Shown one piece after another: positions 12,050 through 24,224 of a stretch of DNA of 64,000 bases. The notes under the pieces are model-generated. The model was not told the DNA's origin and searched no databases. It saw only the letters and a program-made list of their open reading frames with translations. The stretch is from Quillaja saponaria (Eukaryota; Streptophyta; Magnoliopsida; Fabales; Quillajaceae). The stretch spans positions 4,774,001 to 4,838,000 of the forward strand of contig CM055615.1 in the NCBI GenBank assembly GCA_029379385.1, read 5' to 3'. The position numbers were made by a program, and so were the translations under genes. Every line of letters begins with the position of its first letter. Position 1 is the first letter of the stretch.

Positions 12050-12768
12050 ATCCATGACCTTCGAGAAAAACTCAATATCTTGTTTCAATTTCTTAAATTT
12101 TGACCATTCAACAATTCAATGGTGCACTATTATTGTTACCAGCAAACGAGAATGATTCAAGACAAAGAATACAAAATCTTAAATAAACAGGTTAATTAAT
12201 AACCAAGTATAAGAATTTATTCTACATGAATCCAAGGTGTATCATTACAAACTCCTTTTTGGGAAAAAATATAACATATCATTAGGATCTTATGATCAAT
12301 CTATAAAGCGAAAACTTGAGAGCATTATAGCTTTCGAAAAGTCTATCCCCTTTGGTCAGATAAATCTTCTAGGTCGGTATACCCCAAACAACATGTTTTA
12401 TGTAATTTCTAAAATTAAAGCACACAACAGCCCTCCTTGGGCAGAAAATTATATACCATAACCTAGTAAATATCCCATACTTTAGCCTTTAAAAACCTTA
12501 TAACTCTATATAAACTGACCACTTTGGTGGCAATCACCCATATAAGCCCATAAGATTTTCTTAAGCAGGAAAAATAAAATTACCCACAATTGATGCTTCC
12601 TAACTAAAATACAATTCAAAAGTATATGAAAGGATCCTTAAATGCAAGTTGCAAACTTGAATCAAAACATAGTTTTTTCATAATACATAAACGTGTGAGT
12701 ACGCTAAAATCTAGCTAGCTAGGTATAGTACATGCTATTCTTAGTTCCAAATTAAGATAACAAGATAC
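12050..12768 (-). other. copia-1 5' end region between solo LTRs A and B
   Basis: The first 60-80 bp encode the copia-1 gag start on the minus strand. The rest (about 12130-12768) has a 74-codon open frame at 12237-12461 that I do not recognise. It shows no similarity by eye to the 3' LTR at 4360-4742. It may be a degraded leader or unrelated host DNA. Confidence 0.5.
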
Positions 12769-12773
12769 TCAAT

Positions 12774-15700
12774 TGTCACACCTCTTATGGAGGCATGACT
12801 GGCTGGAGGAATGGTAACCAAACCTCCATAACCTAGACTAAAATAAAGTATCGACTATGACACTTGACCAACCAATTAAAAAAAAAAAACACCTAGAATT
12901 TATAAACACATAATTTAACATTCAGAGTTTACTGATTGAAACAACGGTAGAGGTTCCTTGCACTAGGGAGCATGCCTTAAAATACAATCCCATAGACATT
13001 TTTTCTTACGTAACACAACACAAAGACAACAAGGAGCTCAACTCCGTTCACATCTTCAACAAGACAAATACTATAATATTACATCATAGTGAATTTGACA
13101 CCTATAGTTCTAATGTGATTGCAAACTTCCATCCTTAACTGCAAGTCTGAGATCCTGAAAATATTGTGCCACACTCATTCGACAAATCCTAAGCTCGACG
13201 ATGCCATACACCGAACTCCTGTCACTAAAAAAATATCCACGAGAGAAGGGTGAGTCATAGGGACTCTGTGAGTGAAAAATCATACCCAAAGGTTACTAGC
13301 ATCACACAGTACAAGTGTGTAACACATAGATAGTAACATCATGTAATATTATTCATATAAAATTTCACATGACATATATACATGGTAAATTGCACAAATT
13401 CACAATTTATATGACACACAGGATCACAATTTAAATCAGAGCAACAATATCATGCAAATCAATCAAAGGGCCAACGAGTGACCCAGCCTCGCATAACATT
13501 ATCACCCCTTACTGGGCATTTATATGCCCGCATAACAAATTGATCTTTGTACACAATCCATCCCACCGGGGTTAAGCACTCAATTAAAAAAAACACTTAT
13601 CAGAATCAAATTTTTCAAAATCTTAAATTAGAATATCCTAGGTGCACCTAGATTTTTAATTTCTGAGATAAAAATCAATTTTCATAAAAATCTCACTTTG
13701 TTGGCCCTTACCAATCACAACCAATGTTAAACAAAGCAACCAACATCAAACAAACATAATTTAAATAAATTACTAAAATAATCTACTTGCTTATTTTTCA
13801 TATATCACGTATATTCAAATAAACATATAATTACACATACTAATCTAGCCCCTAAAGGCAGCAATTAACCACTCACCCGTAACCAATTCCATTCGTCACT
13901 TACACTTGCGTCCACACGTCTTATCAGGTCCACATTAGAATCCACAACTGAAATTCATATTCCCAAATAATACTTAGTTCACAAACGTGATTGTTATAAT
14001 CTTTTAATTACTAAGCTTCTATCTCAACTTGTATAGGTTTCTTTATGAAGGTTTTCTATTAAGCTATTACATGTTAAGTAATATGAATTATACTTTATAT
14101 GATAGGGTTAATAATGAAGATACATTTCAAATGTCTTGAAAATGCATAGGGTAGAAGAAACTATTAGAAAGATGGAAAGAACTTAAAGAGTTATAAATGT
14201 TAAAACTGTCCAAACTCGGGGTTTGGACCAGTGTCCATTTTAACGATCATATTTTTCTCTAGGAAATTCCAAATTTAGTTTCGTAAAATTTATAAAATAC
14301 TAGACACATGTAGCTTTATAGTGGTATATCATTTGTAATTTTTAAATTTTTATATCAATACAGTTTATTCTTTGAAGTTGCATCAAATTCTACAAAACGC
14401 AAGATTTTGACAGCTTTGACCTTATCTTAGTTAATTGAATGTAACTTCCTCTAGGAAAAATGAAATCTAATTCTATTTGTTGAGTTTATTAATAGACAAG
14501 TATATCTATCTTTATTATTTGAAAACTTTTTTCTAAAATCTGTCATGAATCCACTTAATTCCTAACATGAACCAAAAACAGGGCACTATGAATCCTATCT
14601 GACCTAGCCGGAGTCTAATAGCTATAACTCACAACATATTTGGAATCAAACTACAAAATTTTGTAGAAAACATTTCAAGACCATAAGCTACATTTTATCT
14701 TTTGAACTCTTAATTTAATTTATCCCCGAAAGCATCCGAAATACAAGATTTCTTTCACCTACGAAATCTGCCCTGCATCCCTTCAAAAACCATTCAATTT
14801 TCATTTTCTAGCATTTTACTATAACTAACACGCTTTTGTTCATACCCATCAACCCATAATATTAACCAACCATTATTTACTCTTACTTATGAACTTTTTT
14901 ATTCATTAATTAAAATTTTAATAGCTTAACATTAACCTAGTTCAATTTCATGTTTCCTAGTTCATTACTCAACAATGGAATCCTACATAAGTTAATTTCC
15001 TGTATACATATTAATATTTAACTTCTACTAGCTATCATATTAAATATCTAAAGGTAAGTTATTTTCATAAGGATATGTGTATATATGTATTACTAGTTCA
15101 ACATGAGTCTATAGTTTCCATTTTACTCATACTCAACTCTTAATTCCAAAATTATCAAACTATCAACAATCTTAAAGGAATTAAAAGGTTAAGCTAGAAA
15201 ACTACCATACAACCAAGGGGCTGGTTGCAAACCTGCCCTCCCACCATCCTCTTACTGCTGGACCAACAAGAGGCAGCAATTGTCTACAATAATTCAGTCA
15301 CAAGGGCTGAAGAACAAGGTACGTTCAGCAGCCATAAATAATCTTTGCTGCTACTGAAATACAACCTATTCAAAGCTTCCTTATCCACTCATTCAAAGCT
15401 TTTTCATCCTCCACTGTTAAAATAGAAAACTAAGCTTGCAAGTGGAATACAAGGTGCTAGCTATGGTTGCTGCAAGGCTTCAATCAAGTTGCTGTCTTTT
15501 AAAAGCAGAGTAAGGTTTTAGCTGCCTTGAATTATTCTTGGATATCATAAACAGCTAGGCAAAGCAAGAAATTGGCAAGTGCAAGATAGGAAGAGATTAA
15601 ACTCAAGCAAGAAAAGGCTGATATGATGCAGCTGAATCTCTTAAGGCAGCGCCAAAATCAAAACATCCAAGCATTATTTTCTTGGCTGAAATGCACCATT

Positions 15701-16361
15701 CAAGTTGTCATTGAAGCTGCCTGCAGTTGCTTGACTACTAGAAGAAACCCACACTCAGCTGCAAGAGAACCTAAAAAATAAACAAAAACAGGGGAAAGGA
15801 AGCTGAACATGGTAACAAAAGAGAAGGCTGGAGGTACAGTCCAAGCCTTTCCAAATGATACTAAAGCAAAGAAGGACAAAAAGGAAACCAGCTTCAGCTG
15901 GTGCAGCAAGTTATTAATGCCAAGAGACCAAGGGTTTCTAGGAGGCGAAATAGGGGAGGAGGAACAAGAAAAAAAAATCTCTAGCCACCAAGAAAAAAAA
16001 TAATAGGAAAAGAAGACATGGTCAAAGTCAACATGATTTAAGTTGTGTTTATCACTCAATATATATATATATTCCAAATGTTTAAGTTGTTTATACATTT
16101 GTTGTACACATAGCTAAAATTACATATAACTTTCACATGTTTAAATCATAATATATATATGTATCTTATACGTTAATTATCCACTCATTTGAATTTATTT
16201 AATCACAATGCTAATTAATTTATGGAAATAATAACGTAACATTCTAAAATTGTATACTAAGATATCGAATTATAACATGTTATTTAATTAATTCATTTAT
16301 TTTATAACGTAAATTAACACCTTGCATCTAAAACTCGATTTTACAGTATCGGGTTATAATA
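12774..16361 (-). mobile_element. solo LTR, copy B of the large LTR family
   Basis: A 3588-bp unit from TGTCACACCTCTTATGG to GGGTTATAATA, flanked by the perfect 5-bp repeat TCAAT (12769-12773 and 16362-16366). It has the same orientation as copy A. At about 14035-14520 it carries a block of about 480 bp, including a TTTAGTTTCGTAAAATTT stretch and CCAAACTCGGGGTTTGGACC, that is shared with copy E but replaced by other sequence in A, C, D and F. No coding interior. A 132-codon open frame at 15700-16098 on the minus strand lies in the pyrimidine-rich leader and is not credible as a protein. Confidence 0.8.
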
Positions 16362-16366
16362 TCAAT

Positions 16367-16857
16367 AGTATCTGTTGTTTCACAAAACAATCAATTGATA
16401 TTTGAAATAGTCTGCCTTAGCACTCTAGATGAAAAGTATTTATAGGAAACTTGGAACATCCTTCCAAGCATAGGTAACACTTTTTGCTTATTCTTAATTA
16501 TTTCGACTGGATAAATCTTAAAGTGAAATAATTGTCATAATTATTGTTTGATTATATCATTTCAAATGATAGCTAGTCAAAAACTCATTCAACTTAATAA
16601 GATACAAATGCAGTAAAAAAAGGAAAAAAAAAAAGAAAAAAAAAGACAATTAAAACACTTACATGACAATGAGAATCAAAGTATACTACTTGAAAGATAC
16701 TTCCAATATTTGACACACATAATAACCATTAATCAAACAGCATCCCTTCAACATAGTTGACAAAGTAAGGTGACAAAACAAGAAAGTGAAGCATTCTAGC
16801 CATTCCCCTTTATGATCTTTATAGTCAACAAGATCAATAGAGCATTACACACTATAT
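16367..16857. other. spacer between solo LTRs B and C
   Basis: About 490 bp without recognisable genes or domains. It contains purine-rich AAAAAGG-type runs near 16615-16650. It separates the left-pointing LTR copies (A, B) from the right-pointing ones (C-F). Confidence 0.5.
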
Positions 16858-17540
16858 AATGTTCTTATAACCCTCATAACGAATAACGTAAAATCAAGCT
16901 TTAGACACAATATATAAATTTATGTTATAAAATATGCAAACTGATTTATAGTTAAACATGTTATAATTCGATATTTTAGTGTAAGCTTAGTATACGTTTA
17001 AAAATCTTGTATTGTCATAAAATAAATAACATTGTAACCAAGTATATTCAAGTGAGTGAATAATTAGTGTATAGGTCTATTTATTGAGACTCATTCTCCA
17101 CTATAAGCAAAGTAAATAAGTAAACAATACAATTTAACATGTGTATATATATATTTATATATATATATATATTATCCTTTTAATTCCCCCACTTCCCCAC
17201 CGCCTTTGCATTTCTTTTTATGTGTTGACCGATTTTACTCCTCGAATTTTCCCCTGTTTTGTACCTCAACTACTCTTTTTTTTTTCATGTTCTTGGTCGT
17301 CTACTTCATCTCCCGCAGCCGTGACTTGTGCCTCCTTCTTAGTTGGGTTTGAATGGTGAGTTTTGTCTTGTTTTTCCTCTTAGCTATGACAGCTTGTTGC
17401 TCCATTTTTCCAACCATGTAGGAGTTCTTTTCTTGGTAAGTTTAACCCCTATTTTGATTTATTTCTTGGCCATGAATAAGGGATTGCTTGAGCTGGGTTC
17501 TCCTTCTTTTTGTAGCTGCATAGTAAAGCAAGATTAGGAC

Positions 17541-17548
17541 TATAAATA
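17541..17548 (+). promoter_or_regulatory. TATA box of LTR copy C
   Basis: TATAAATA within GACTATAAATAGCTACC, a textbook plant TATA element about 680 bp from the LTR start. If used, transcription would begin near 17570-17575. It supplies the sense assigned to this LTR family. Activity cannot be judged from sequence. Confidence 0.55.
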
Positions 17549-17941
17549 GCTACCGTGAGGCTTACCTTGGCAGTCAGTAGTTGCTGCTGCTCCTAGTTTA
17601 GCAGTGGAAGCAAAGGGAAAGGTGCAGCACACTCCTTCTTGTAGTGAATCTTGATTTAGCTTAGGTAGTTTAAGTTACCTCAATAAAATTCAAGTATTTA
17701 TCTTGTATCCTTGAAGTTTAATCCTTTTCCTTCCTTGTTGAGAATTAGATATGAAGTTTGAGTAGTTAGGAATAAAAGAATAAGAATGAAAGCTTAAAGT
17801 GCTTAAACATGGAAGTTTTAGAGTGAATTAATGTTGATTTGTCTTGGTTCAAGCATTTAAAGTAGCTAAGTTAATTTTAAAGCTAACATTGGAATTGTTA
17901 GTATTGTTGAATCGATGAAATTGGATTGATTCTTTGGAGGG

Positions 17942-17944
17942 ATG

Positions 17945-17976
<32 letters not shown>

Positions 17977-17980
17977 TACA
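17942..17980. repeat. (TA)n(CA)n microsatellite in LTR C
   Basis: A run of about nine TA units passes directly into about seven CA units. It is absent or much shorter at the matching position of the other copies, so it expanded after this copy inserted. Confidence 0.75.
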
Positions 17981-20592
17981 TGTGGAGTGAGATTAAAAAT
18001 GCCTTTAAGGTGTTTGATAAAATGCTTGAAAGGAACTAGTTATAAATTTATAAGTAAAACTTGGTAAATTTAATTTCTTGGTAGTTAGTGGTTATTGGAA
18101 TTTGAATAAAAAGTTTCTAAACAAGAACAAAGAATGGTCAGTTAATATGGTGAGTTGAGGATTTGATGAAAGTAGTTAGTGAGTATGAGTAAAGGATGGT
18201 TAGTTGTGGGGTGAAGTGTTGAAAGTTAGAGTTAAATGGTTTTTGAAGGGTTGCAAGGCAGAATTGAGGTGTTAGAGGAATTCAGTATTTCAAGGGTTTT
18301 TGGGACTTGATTAAAAGTTCCAAAGAGAAAGGGTAGCTTAAGATCTTGAGATGATGTTTGGAAAATTTCGTAATCTGGTTCCATGGATATTGGTCAGGTA
18401 GAGATCTTGGACTGCAGTTAGGTTTATGTAAGATTTTAGAGCTTCAGTCAGTTCGGGAGACTTCGTCGGGGGTTGTGGTTATAATTAGCTTATGACCTCT
18501 AAATAAGAATTATTCCTAACATATTAAGGGACAATTTTGGAGTGGTACAGAACTTAATTCTATGATATGTGTATTTTAGAAGTGTTGGAAGTCATGGTTG
18601 TGATTTTCAGGTCCTGACTGTACCTATTTTGGAAAAAATGATGTTAAGGGCTCTTAACGAATAAATTAGGAGTAGAATACTGAATATGAAATGTTCCTAA
18701 CATCTTGAAAAATTATACATAAAAGTTTAGTAATTTAATTCCCAAGTATGAGAATTCTATAAGCATTAGAATCAGAGGTGGGCAACCAGGAATCGTACGA
18801 GTGCCTTGTTTTTGTTCATGTGGGAAATCAAGTGAGTTCAAGGCTGATCTTAGGAAAATTTTTTAAATAAGAAAGATAACTAACTTCCTAAAGTTAATAT
18901 TTTAACTTGGGTTTATTAAATTTGGTTAAGCATGTAAGTTAAAAGCAATCATATTTACAAGATAGTGGGAAAATGCCTAAAAGGGGAAACTTGGTAAAGT
19001 GAGATAGAGTTAAGTATTATGTGATATTGAATATATAATATAAAAGAAAGAATAAAGAAATGTGGTTAAGGAAAGATCAAATTTAGAATTTAATTATATT
19101 AATATTGAAATGACATGATTCATTAGATAAATTCAAAAAGAGTAACTCAAGTTAGAGTTAATGCTAGAAAATGAGTAATGTTGAAAGTATGAATTAATAT
19201 TAATTTCTTGATAGGTATATATATAAAAAATACTTACAAGATATGAAATCAAGTGTCTTACAAGAAATTGATTAAAGTACCAAAACAGACTTAGTTTCAA
19301 GAAACCTTTATAAGTTGATATATAAGCTTAGTAATTAAAAGATTATAATTATAACATTTATGAAATAAGTATATGTGGAAATATGAATTTTAATTCTAGA
19401 CCCTACTGTGGCCCTAATGACACACGTGAGCGCAAAAGGAAGTGATGAATAAGATTTGTAAACCAATGAGTGTTTAACTGCTACCATTTGGTTGTTAGAT
19501 TAGTATGTTTGATTAATTAGATGTATCTATGCATCTATATATTCTTAAGTGATAAATAAGAATTATATTGCTATGATTAACTATTTGAATTATGTTTGAT
19601 ATTTAAAATTGGTTGTGGTTGATAAGGGCCAATAAAGTGTTTTTCTTTTTGAAATAATTTTTACTTCTGAAATAAAATTCTAGTGCACCCAGGATTTTTT
19701 GAAATATTCTAATTTTGATAAGTGTTTTAAAAAGATATTCAAATAACTCAATCTCGGTGGGTGGATTTGGAGGAGATATGGAGATTCAATGATTATGTTT
19801 AGTGTGCGGGCACTAAATTGCCCGGTGGAAGGTTGGTGTGCGGGGTTGAGTTACTCCATTGGCCCTTTGTTTGCTTTGGATGATTTGTATGCTTTGAATA
19901 TTTTACTCTTTTGTGGTGCAATTTATTTCATGAAAGATGCTTGGTTAGTGTAATGTTTTCATAATTAAGTACGAGTCAAATTAATTTACTTTAAAATTTA
20001 TGTTATTATGAAATTATTTAATATATATTATTTATCCTATGTATCATTTACTTATGTTGAGTGATGTTAGTATCCTGTAAGTACATTTTCTACTTACTGA
20101 GTTTGTAAGACTCATCCTTCTTTTGTTGATATTTTTTTTTAGCAACAGGATCTCAAGAGATGGAAATTACCTATACGGGGCTTACCGAGTGTTTAGTGGC
20201 AATGTATCTTTGGAATCTCATACTTGAAGTTAATGATGAAAGTTTGCAGTCACACTAGAGTTGTGGGGTGTCTGGTCTTATGTTGTGAATAGTCTAGTTA
20301 TTTGCTATCATGATGAAAAACTAGAGTGGAGCTCCTTGTTGTCTTTGTTGTTATTATTGTTGTATAAAAATAGGAGAATATGTTTATATTATATGGGTAT
20401 GTTTCACTTAGTAAATTATTGTATGTTTCCGTAAATAAACTTTTATGGTTAGCTTAAGTTTTATAGAATTTACTTTTAATCTTTGGTTTAGTCATTAGTC
20501 CTATTTTTTTCTTTGTTAGAAGTCAGGGTTACAGAGGTTTAGTTATCCATTTCTCTAGTTAGTTATGCCTTTGTGAGGGGTGAGACAAGTGT

Positions 20593-21040
20593 ATATTGCA
20601 TATGCAATATGACCCATGATATCTACATACCATCCTGAAGATAGAAGTAAGTACCTTCTAGTGGCTGAACAGGTTTTCGATTTTATGGAGCTACCATTTC
20701 CTTTGTCAGCTGGGTCAGCAGATCCTCCATGGTATACTCTCACTACCAATGTGCAAGAAGACTAAATTTCTTTGCTTCAACCACTCCAGTTTCAAGATTG
20801 ACGCAAGTCATTTTGATCCAAGAATGAAACCGAACACTTGGGGACTTCTCCGGGTAATCTTTTTTCACATAAAAGCTTCTACTAATAAATTCTTCCTTCA
20901 TGTACAGTCTTACAGACAAAAGGTGGGATATAAATTACTAAACTTGAAAGTAGCAAGTAAATAAGAGTTACACCGTGAATGGTGTGCATCTACCAAGTCA
21001 TAAGATTAAGGGAGCAGGTGTAAAAATATACATTGCAGCT
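20593..21040. other. unassigned DNA between LTR C and LTR fragment D
   Basis: About 450 bp of less AT-rich sequence. It has two overlapping short open frames (64 codons minus, 71 codons plus), neither recognised. There is no similarity by eye to the LTR family. It could be the original host DNA flanking C or a scrap of another element. Confidence 0.4.
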
Positions 21041-22523
21041 GTTCAATTATGAGAATTCTATAAGTAGGTTCATGTGGGGGTTTAACATAGGTTCAAGGCT
21101 AATTTGAAGAGAAGTTTCTAAATAAGAAACATAATTAACATCCTAGAGATAATGTTTGAACTTGGGTTTGTTGGATTTGTTTAAGTATATAAATTGGAAT
21201 CAAGCATATCTCCAAGGTAGTTGTGAAAATGACTAAGAGGAGTAAATTTTAAATATATATGCAAGAAACTTAGTGTTTTTAGATTTTCGTAAAAAAAAAG
21301 GTTATAACCTGTAAAATTGACAAACTAAGTAATATTCGAAAAATTTAATTGTAGCTCTTAAAATGTTGTTGTACAAACAACAAACGTGAACACAAGATGG
21401 AGTGACGAGCAATATTGGTATACAGTGAGTGTATAAATGCTACATTTTGGTTGCTAGATTAATATGTGTATTTGTTATGTATATTTGAATATATATATTT
21501 ATATAGAAAAATAAACATGTCTAGTGTTTAATTGAGTTATTTGAATTGTGCTTGAAGTATGCCTTTTTTTTTTTTGTGTTTGATAAGGGCTAATAAAAGT
21601 GTTTTCTTTCCGAAATGATTTTAACTTCCAAAACAAAATCCAGGTGCACCTAGGATATTCTGAGATATTAGTGTTTTAAAATATTTGAGTATTTAGCCCC
21701 ATTGGTAGTAATATGTACGAAAAATATATTTGGTGTGCAGGCGCAAAAATTACTTAGTGGGAGGATATATGTTGTGCGGGGCTGAGTTACTCTATTAGCC
21801 CTTTGTGTGCCCTGAGTGTTTTGATTACTTTGATTTGATGATATAGTATATTACTTGAACTGTGTTTATTAAGTTTGATGTTTTCTATAATTGCATACAT
21901 ATACTTAGTTGTTTTGAAATTTATCTTATGTTGATATTAGTTGACCTATATATATATTATATTTATGTGTTGAGTGATGTTAGTACTCTTTGAGTACGTT
22001 TTTCCACTCATTAAGTTTGTGGGATTCACTACTCTTCTGTTAATATTTTTTTACTAACAGAATCTCAAGAGACATCAACCACCAATACTTGGTTTGTCGA
22101 GTGTTTGGCAGCAAGGCTTATTTGAGATCACTTGCTTGAAGTCAAAGGATGAAAGTTTGTAGTCACAATAGGATTCTGAGTCATCATATTTTACGGTAGT
22201 CTAATTGCTATTATTTATAATATGGCTGGAGCGGAGCTTCCTTGTGTATATTATGGTCATTGTGATCTGGTTATATGTAATCAGGTGTATCTTATTTGTA
22301 TTTCGGGCATGTTCCACATTGCAAGGAACCTCTGCCAATTTTTTTTATCAATTGCTATGTATTTCCGTAAATAAACATTTGTAGTTAATTATGTTTTCTA
22401 AACTTTACTTTATTTCTTGGGTTTGGTCAAAAGTTGTATTTGTTTCTTTGTTTTGAAGTTAGAGTTATGGAGGTCAGATTACCCATTCCTCCGGCCAGTC
22501 ATGCCTTCGTGTGGGGTTTGAAA
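21041..22523 (+). mobile_element. 5'-truncated LTR fragment, copy D
   Basis: About 1.48 kb matching the 3' 40 percent of copies C and F in order: the ATGAGAATTCTATAAG block, then GGTGCACCTAGGATATTCTG, GGGGCTGAGTTACTCTATT, and the end block CATGCCTTCGTGTGGGGTTTG. The first 2.2 kb of the family, including the TATA region, is missing, and the left edge near 21041 is abrupt. The right end has decayed (GTTTGAAA instead of GTGTGACA). No target duplication can be assigned. Confidence 0.75.
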
Positions 22524-24219
22524 GAGAGAATGGAAGAGAAATGAATTAATTTTATGAATAGAATAGAGGTTGTAAGTGGGAAGTTTCTTTTTCTCTTTTA
22601 AAAAAAAATTTAATTTATAATATAAAAATAGATTAACAACCCTTAATAAAAAACATGTATAATTTATATATGATAGGTATATGAAATTTCATGAAAAGTA
22701 AAAGGGTAAAAAAAAAAAAAAAAATAGAGGAGGAGATTATAAGTTAAAAATAAAATATAGATATATTATGTTACAAATTTTAACTATTGAAACAGAGGCT
22801 CAATAGTACAAATACAGATTTGATTAGAAATTAAAAATTTATAAAAAGATTTTGAGATTTTAAATATTTACTTGTAAATTTTAAAATGAAATATCTATGA
22901 AACTTTCGTAACATTTATCTTATAAATACAAAAATAATTAATTTTGAAATATTTAATAATAGATAGAACATATTGTAATCTTAATAAAAACTAGCATGTG
23001 TGGCACAACATTGCTTATGAATGGTATTTATGGTACATATATCTTTAACCAAAATTGACTTACATATTAAAAAAAATTACTCTATATTACTGTAATTAAA
23101 CAAATAAATAAATATAATGAAAAATTAAATTATAATATAAATTTTTATATATTATTTCTTTTAATTCTTAATATAGAAGAATAATTAAGAAAGTAATGTT
23201 CTAACTATAAGAACTACACCCTTAATATTTTTTTTAATTCATAGTTTATTTTTTAATGATAATTATTAAAATTGAGATTAATTAGGAAAAGAAATTAATT
23301 GTCAAAAAATTATAATCATAATATTATTAAAATGGAAGAGTTAGAAAAAAAAAATAGTAATCTATTTGAAACACAACATTTTAATACTTTGAAAACAATT
23401 ATAATTATATTTTATCATAATAAAATAATAACTATACTCTTAATATTTCTTTTAATTTGTAGTTTTTTTTAAAAAAAAAAAATTTGATTCATAAATTTGA
23501 GAAAAAGTAGGTAAAAAAAATAATAGAAAAAAAGAGTTATAATTCTTTTAGTACTACAAGGGAATAATTAGGGAAAAAATAAATTAATAGCCTATGTTAA
23601 GCATAATATTTTAATACTATAACATAATAACTCAATGGTACCTATAGTAAAACCCATAAGGGTATTGAAAGAAATCAAAATTTTCAATCATTAATTAAGC
23701 CACTTTTATATATAGTATAGCTAATTTGAATATAGATAAGACTCACATGAAACTTGCGTGACATGGAAGCTAATTTATTTAAAAGGAAACAACTTTTTTT
23801 AAATAAGGGTCAATTGTATTTTACCCTTGTGAATTACTATCTTTTTTGCAATAGCCCTAACAAACTATCAAATTAGACACATAACTCCCTTATTTGAATC
23901 ATAATTAATAAATAACTGTCAATCATTCAAATTAGCTATTAAATCTCAAAAAAAAAAAAAAAAAACCTAGTTTTAAGTTTTTTATTTTATTTTATAATTT
24001 TTTTTATGTCTTTCATTTTCTATCTCTTGTTTCTTGTTTTATCTTTTTTTTTTTTAGCAATTGAACTCTCCATATTTATCTAATTTTAACGTAGTTTTTA
24101 ATAATTGTAATACAATAATAAGAAGAAAAAAAAATTATGATGAAAACATTATCATTAAAATGCAAATTAAAACAATAGTTTATATGATTTCTATAAATGA
24201 GGAAAATAATATTAGCAAA
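22524..24219. other. AT-rich intergenic DNA
   Basis: About 1.7 kb of very AT-rich sequence with many A and T homopolymer runs (for example near 22710, 23460, 23950 and 24045). No gene, domain or repeat-family match was recognised. Confidence 0.55.
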
Positions 24220-24224
24220 TGTAT

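Larger units (their letters stand above)
4360..12130 (-). mobile_element. decayed Ty1/copia retrotransposon (copia-1), split by solo LTR A
   Basis: On the minus strand the order is gag (12130-12050, then 8591-8108), zinc knuckle and protease (7925-7640), reverse transcriptase (near 6400), RNase H (5768-5455), then a polypurine tract and 3' LTR. This gag-PR-RT-RH order and the residues below are those of Ty1/copia elements. The tract is full of stops and frameshifts, so it is non-functional. A 3.45-kb solo LTR (8592-12044) sits inside gag and is flanked by TTGAT on both sides; skipping it rejoins the gag reading. No matching 5' LTR was recognised between 12130 and 12768, so that end is probably lost. 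The integrase region (about 7.0-7.6 kb) is too degraded to read with confidence. Confidence 0.85.
16863..20587 (+). mobile_element. solo LTR, copy C of the large LTR family
   Basis: A 3725-bp unit running from TCTTATAACCCTCATAAC to GGGGTGAGACA. Flanks are AATGT (16858-16862) and AGTGT (20588-20592), a 5-bp duplication with one mismatch. In this sense the order is: an AT-rich start; a (TA)n tract near 17145-17170; a long pyrimidine-rich tract; a clear TATAAATA at 17541; and a conserved 3' part with GGTTGAGTTACTCCATTGGC and an end block CATGCCTTTGTGAGGGGTGAG. The TATA box in the first quarter with a long downstream part fits a U3-R-U5 layout with a very long R/U5. No gag-pol lies beside it. Confidence 0.8.

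Noticed and set aside
15700..16098. 132-codon minus-strand frame in LTR copy B
   Set aside because: It lies in the pyrimidine-rich leader of the LTR; the frame is not kept in the other copies and is rich in Phe, Ser and Leu from base composition.
8592..16361. Copies A and B considered as the two LTRs of one element
   Set aside because: Each has its own different 5-bp target duplication, and the 0.7-kb DNA between them is copia-1 remnant and unassigned sequence rather than gag-pol of the large-LTR family.
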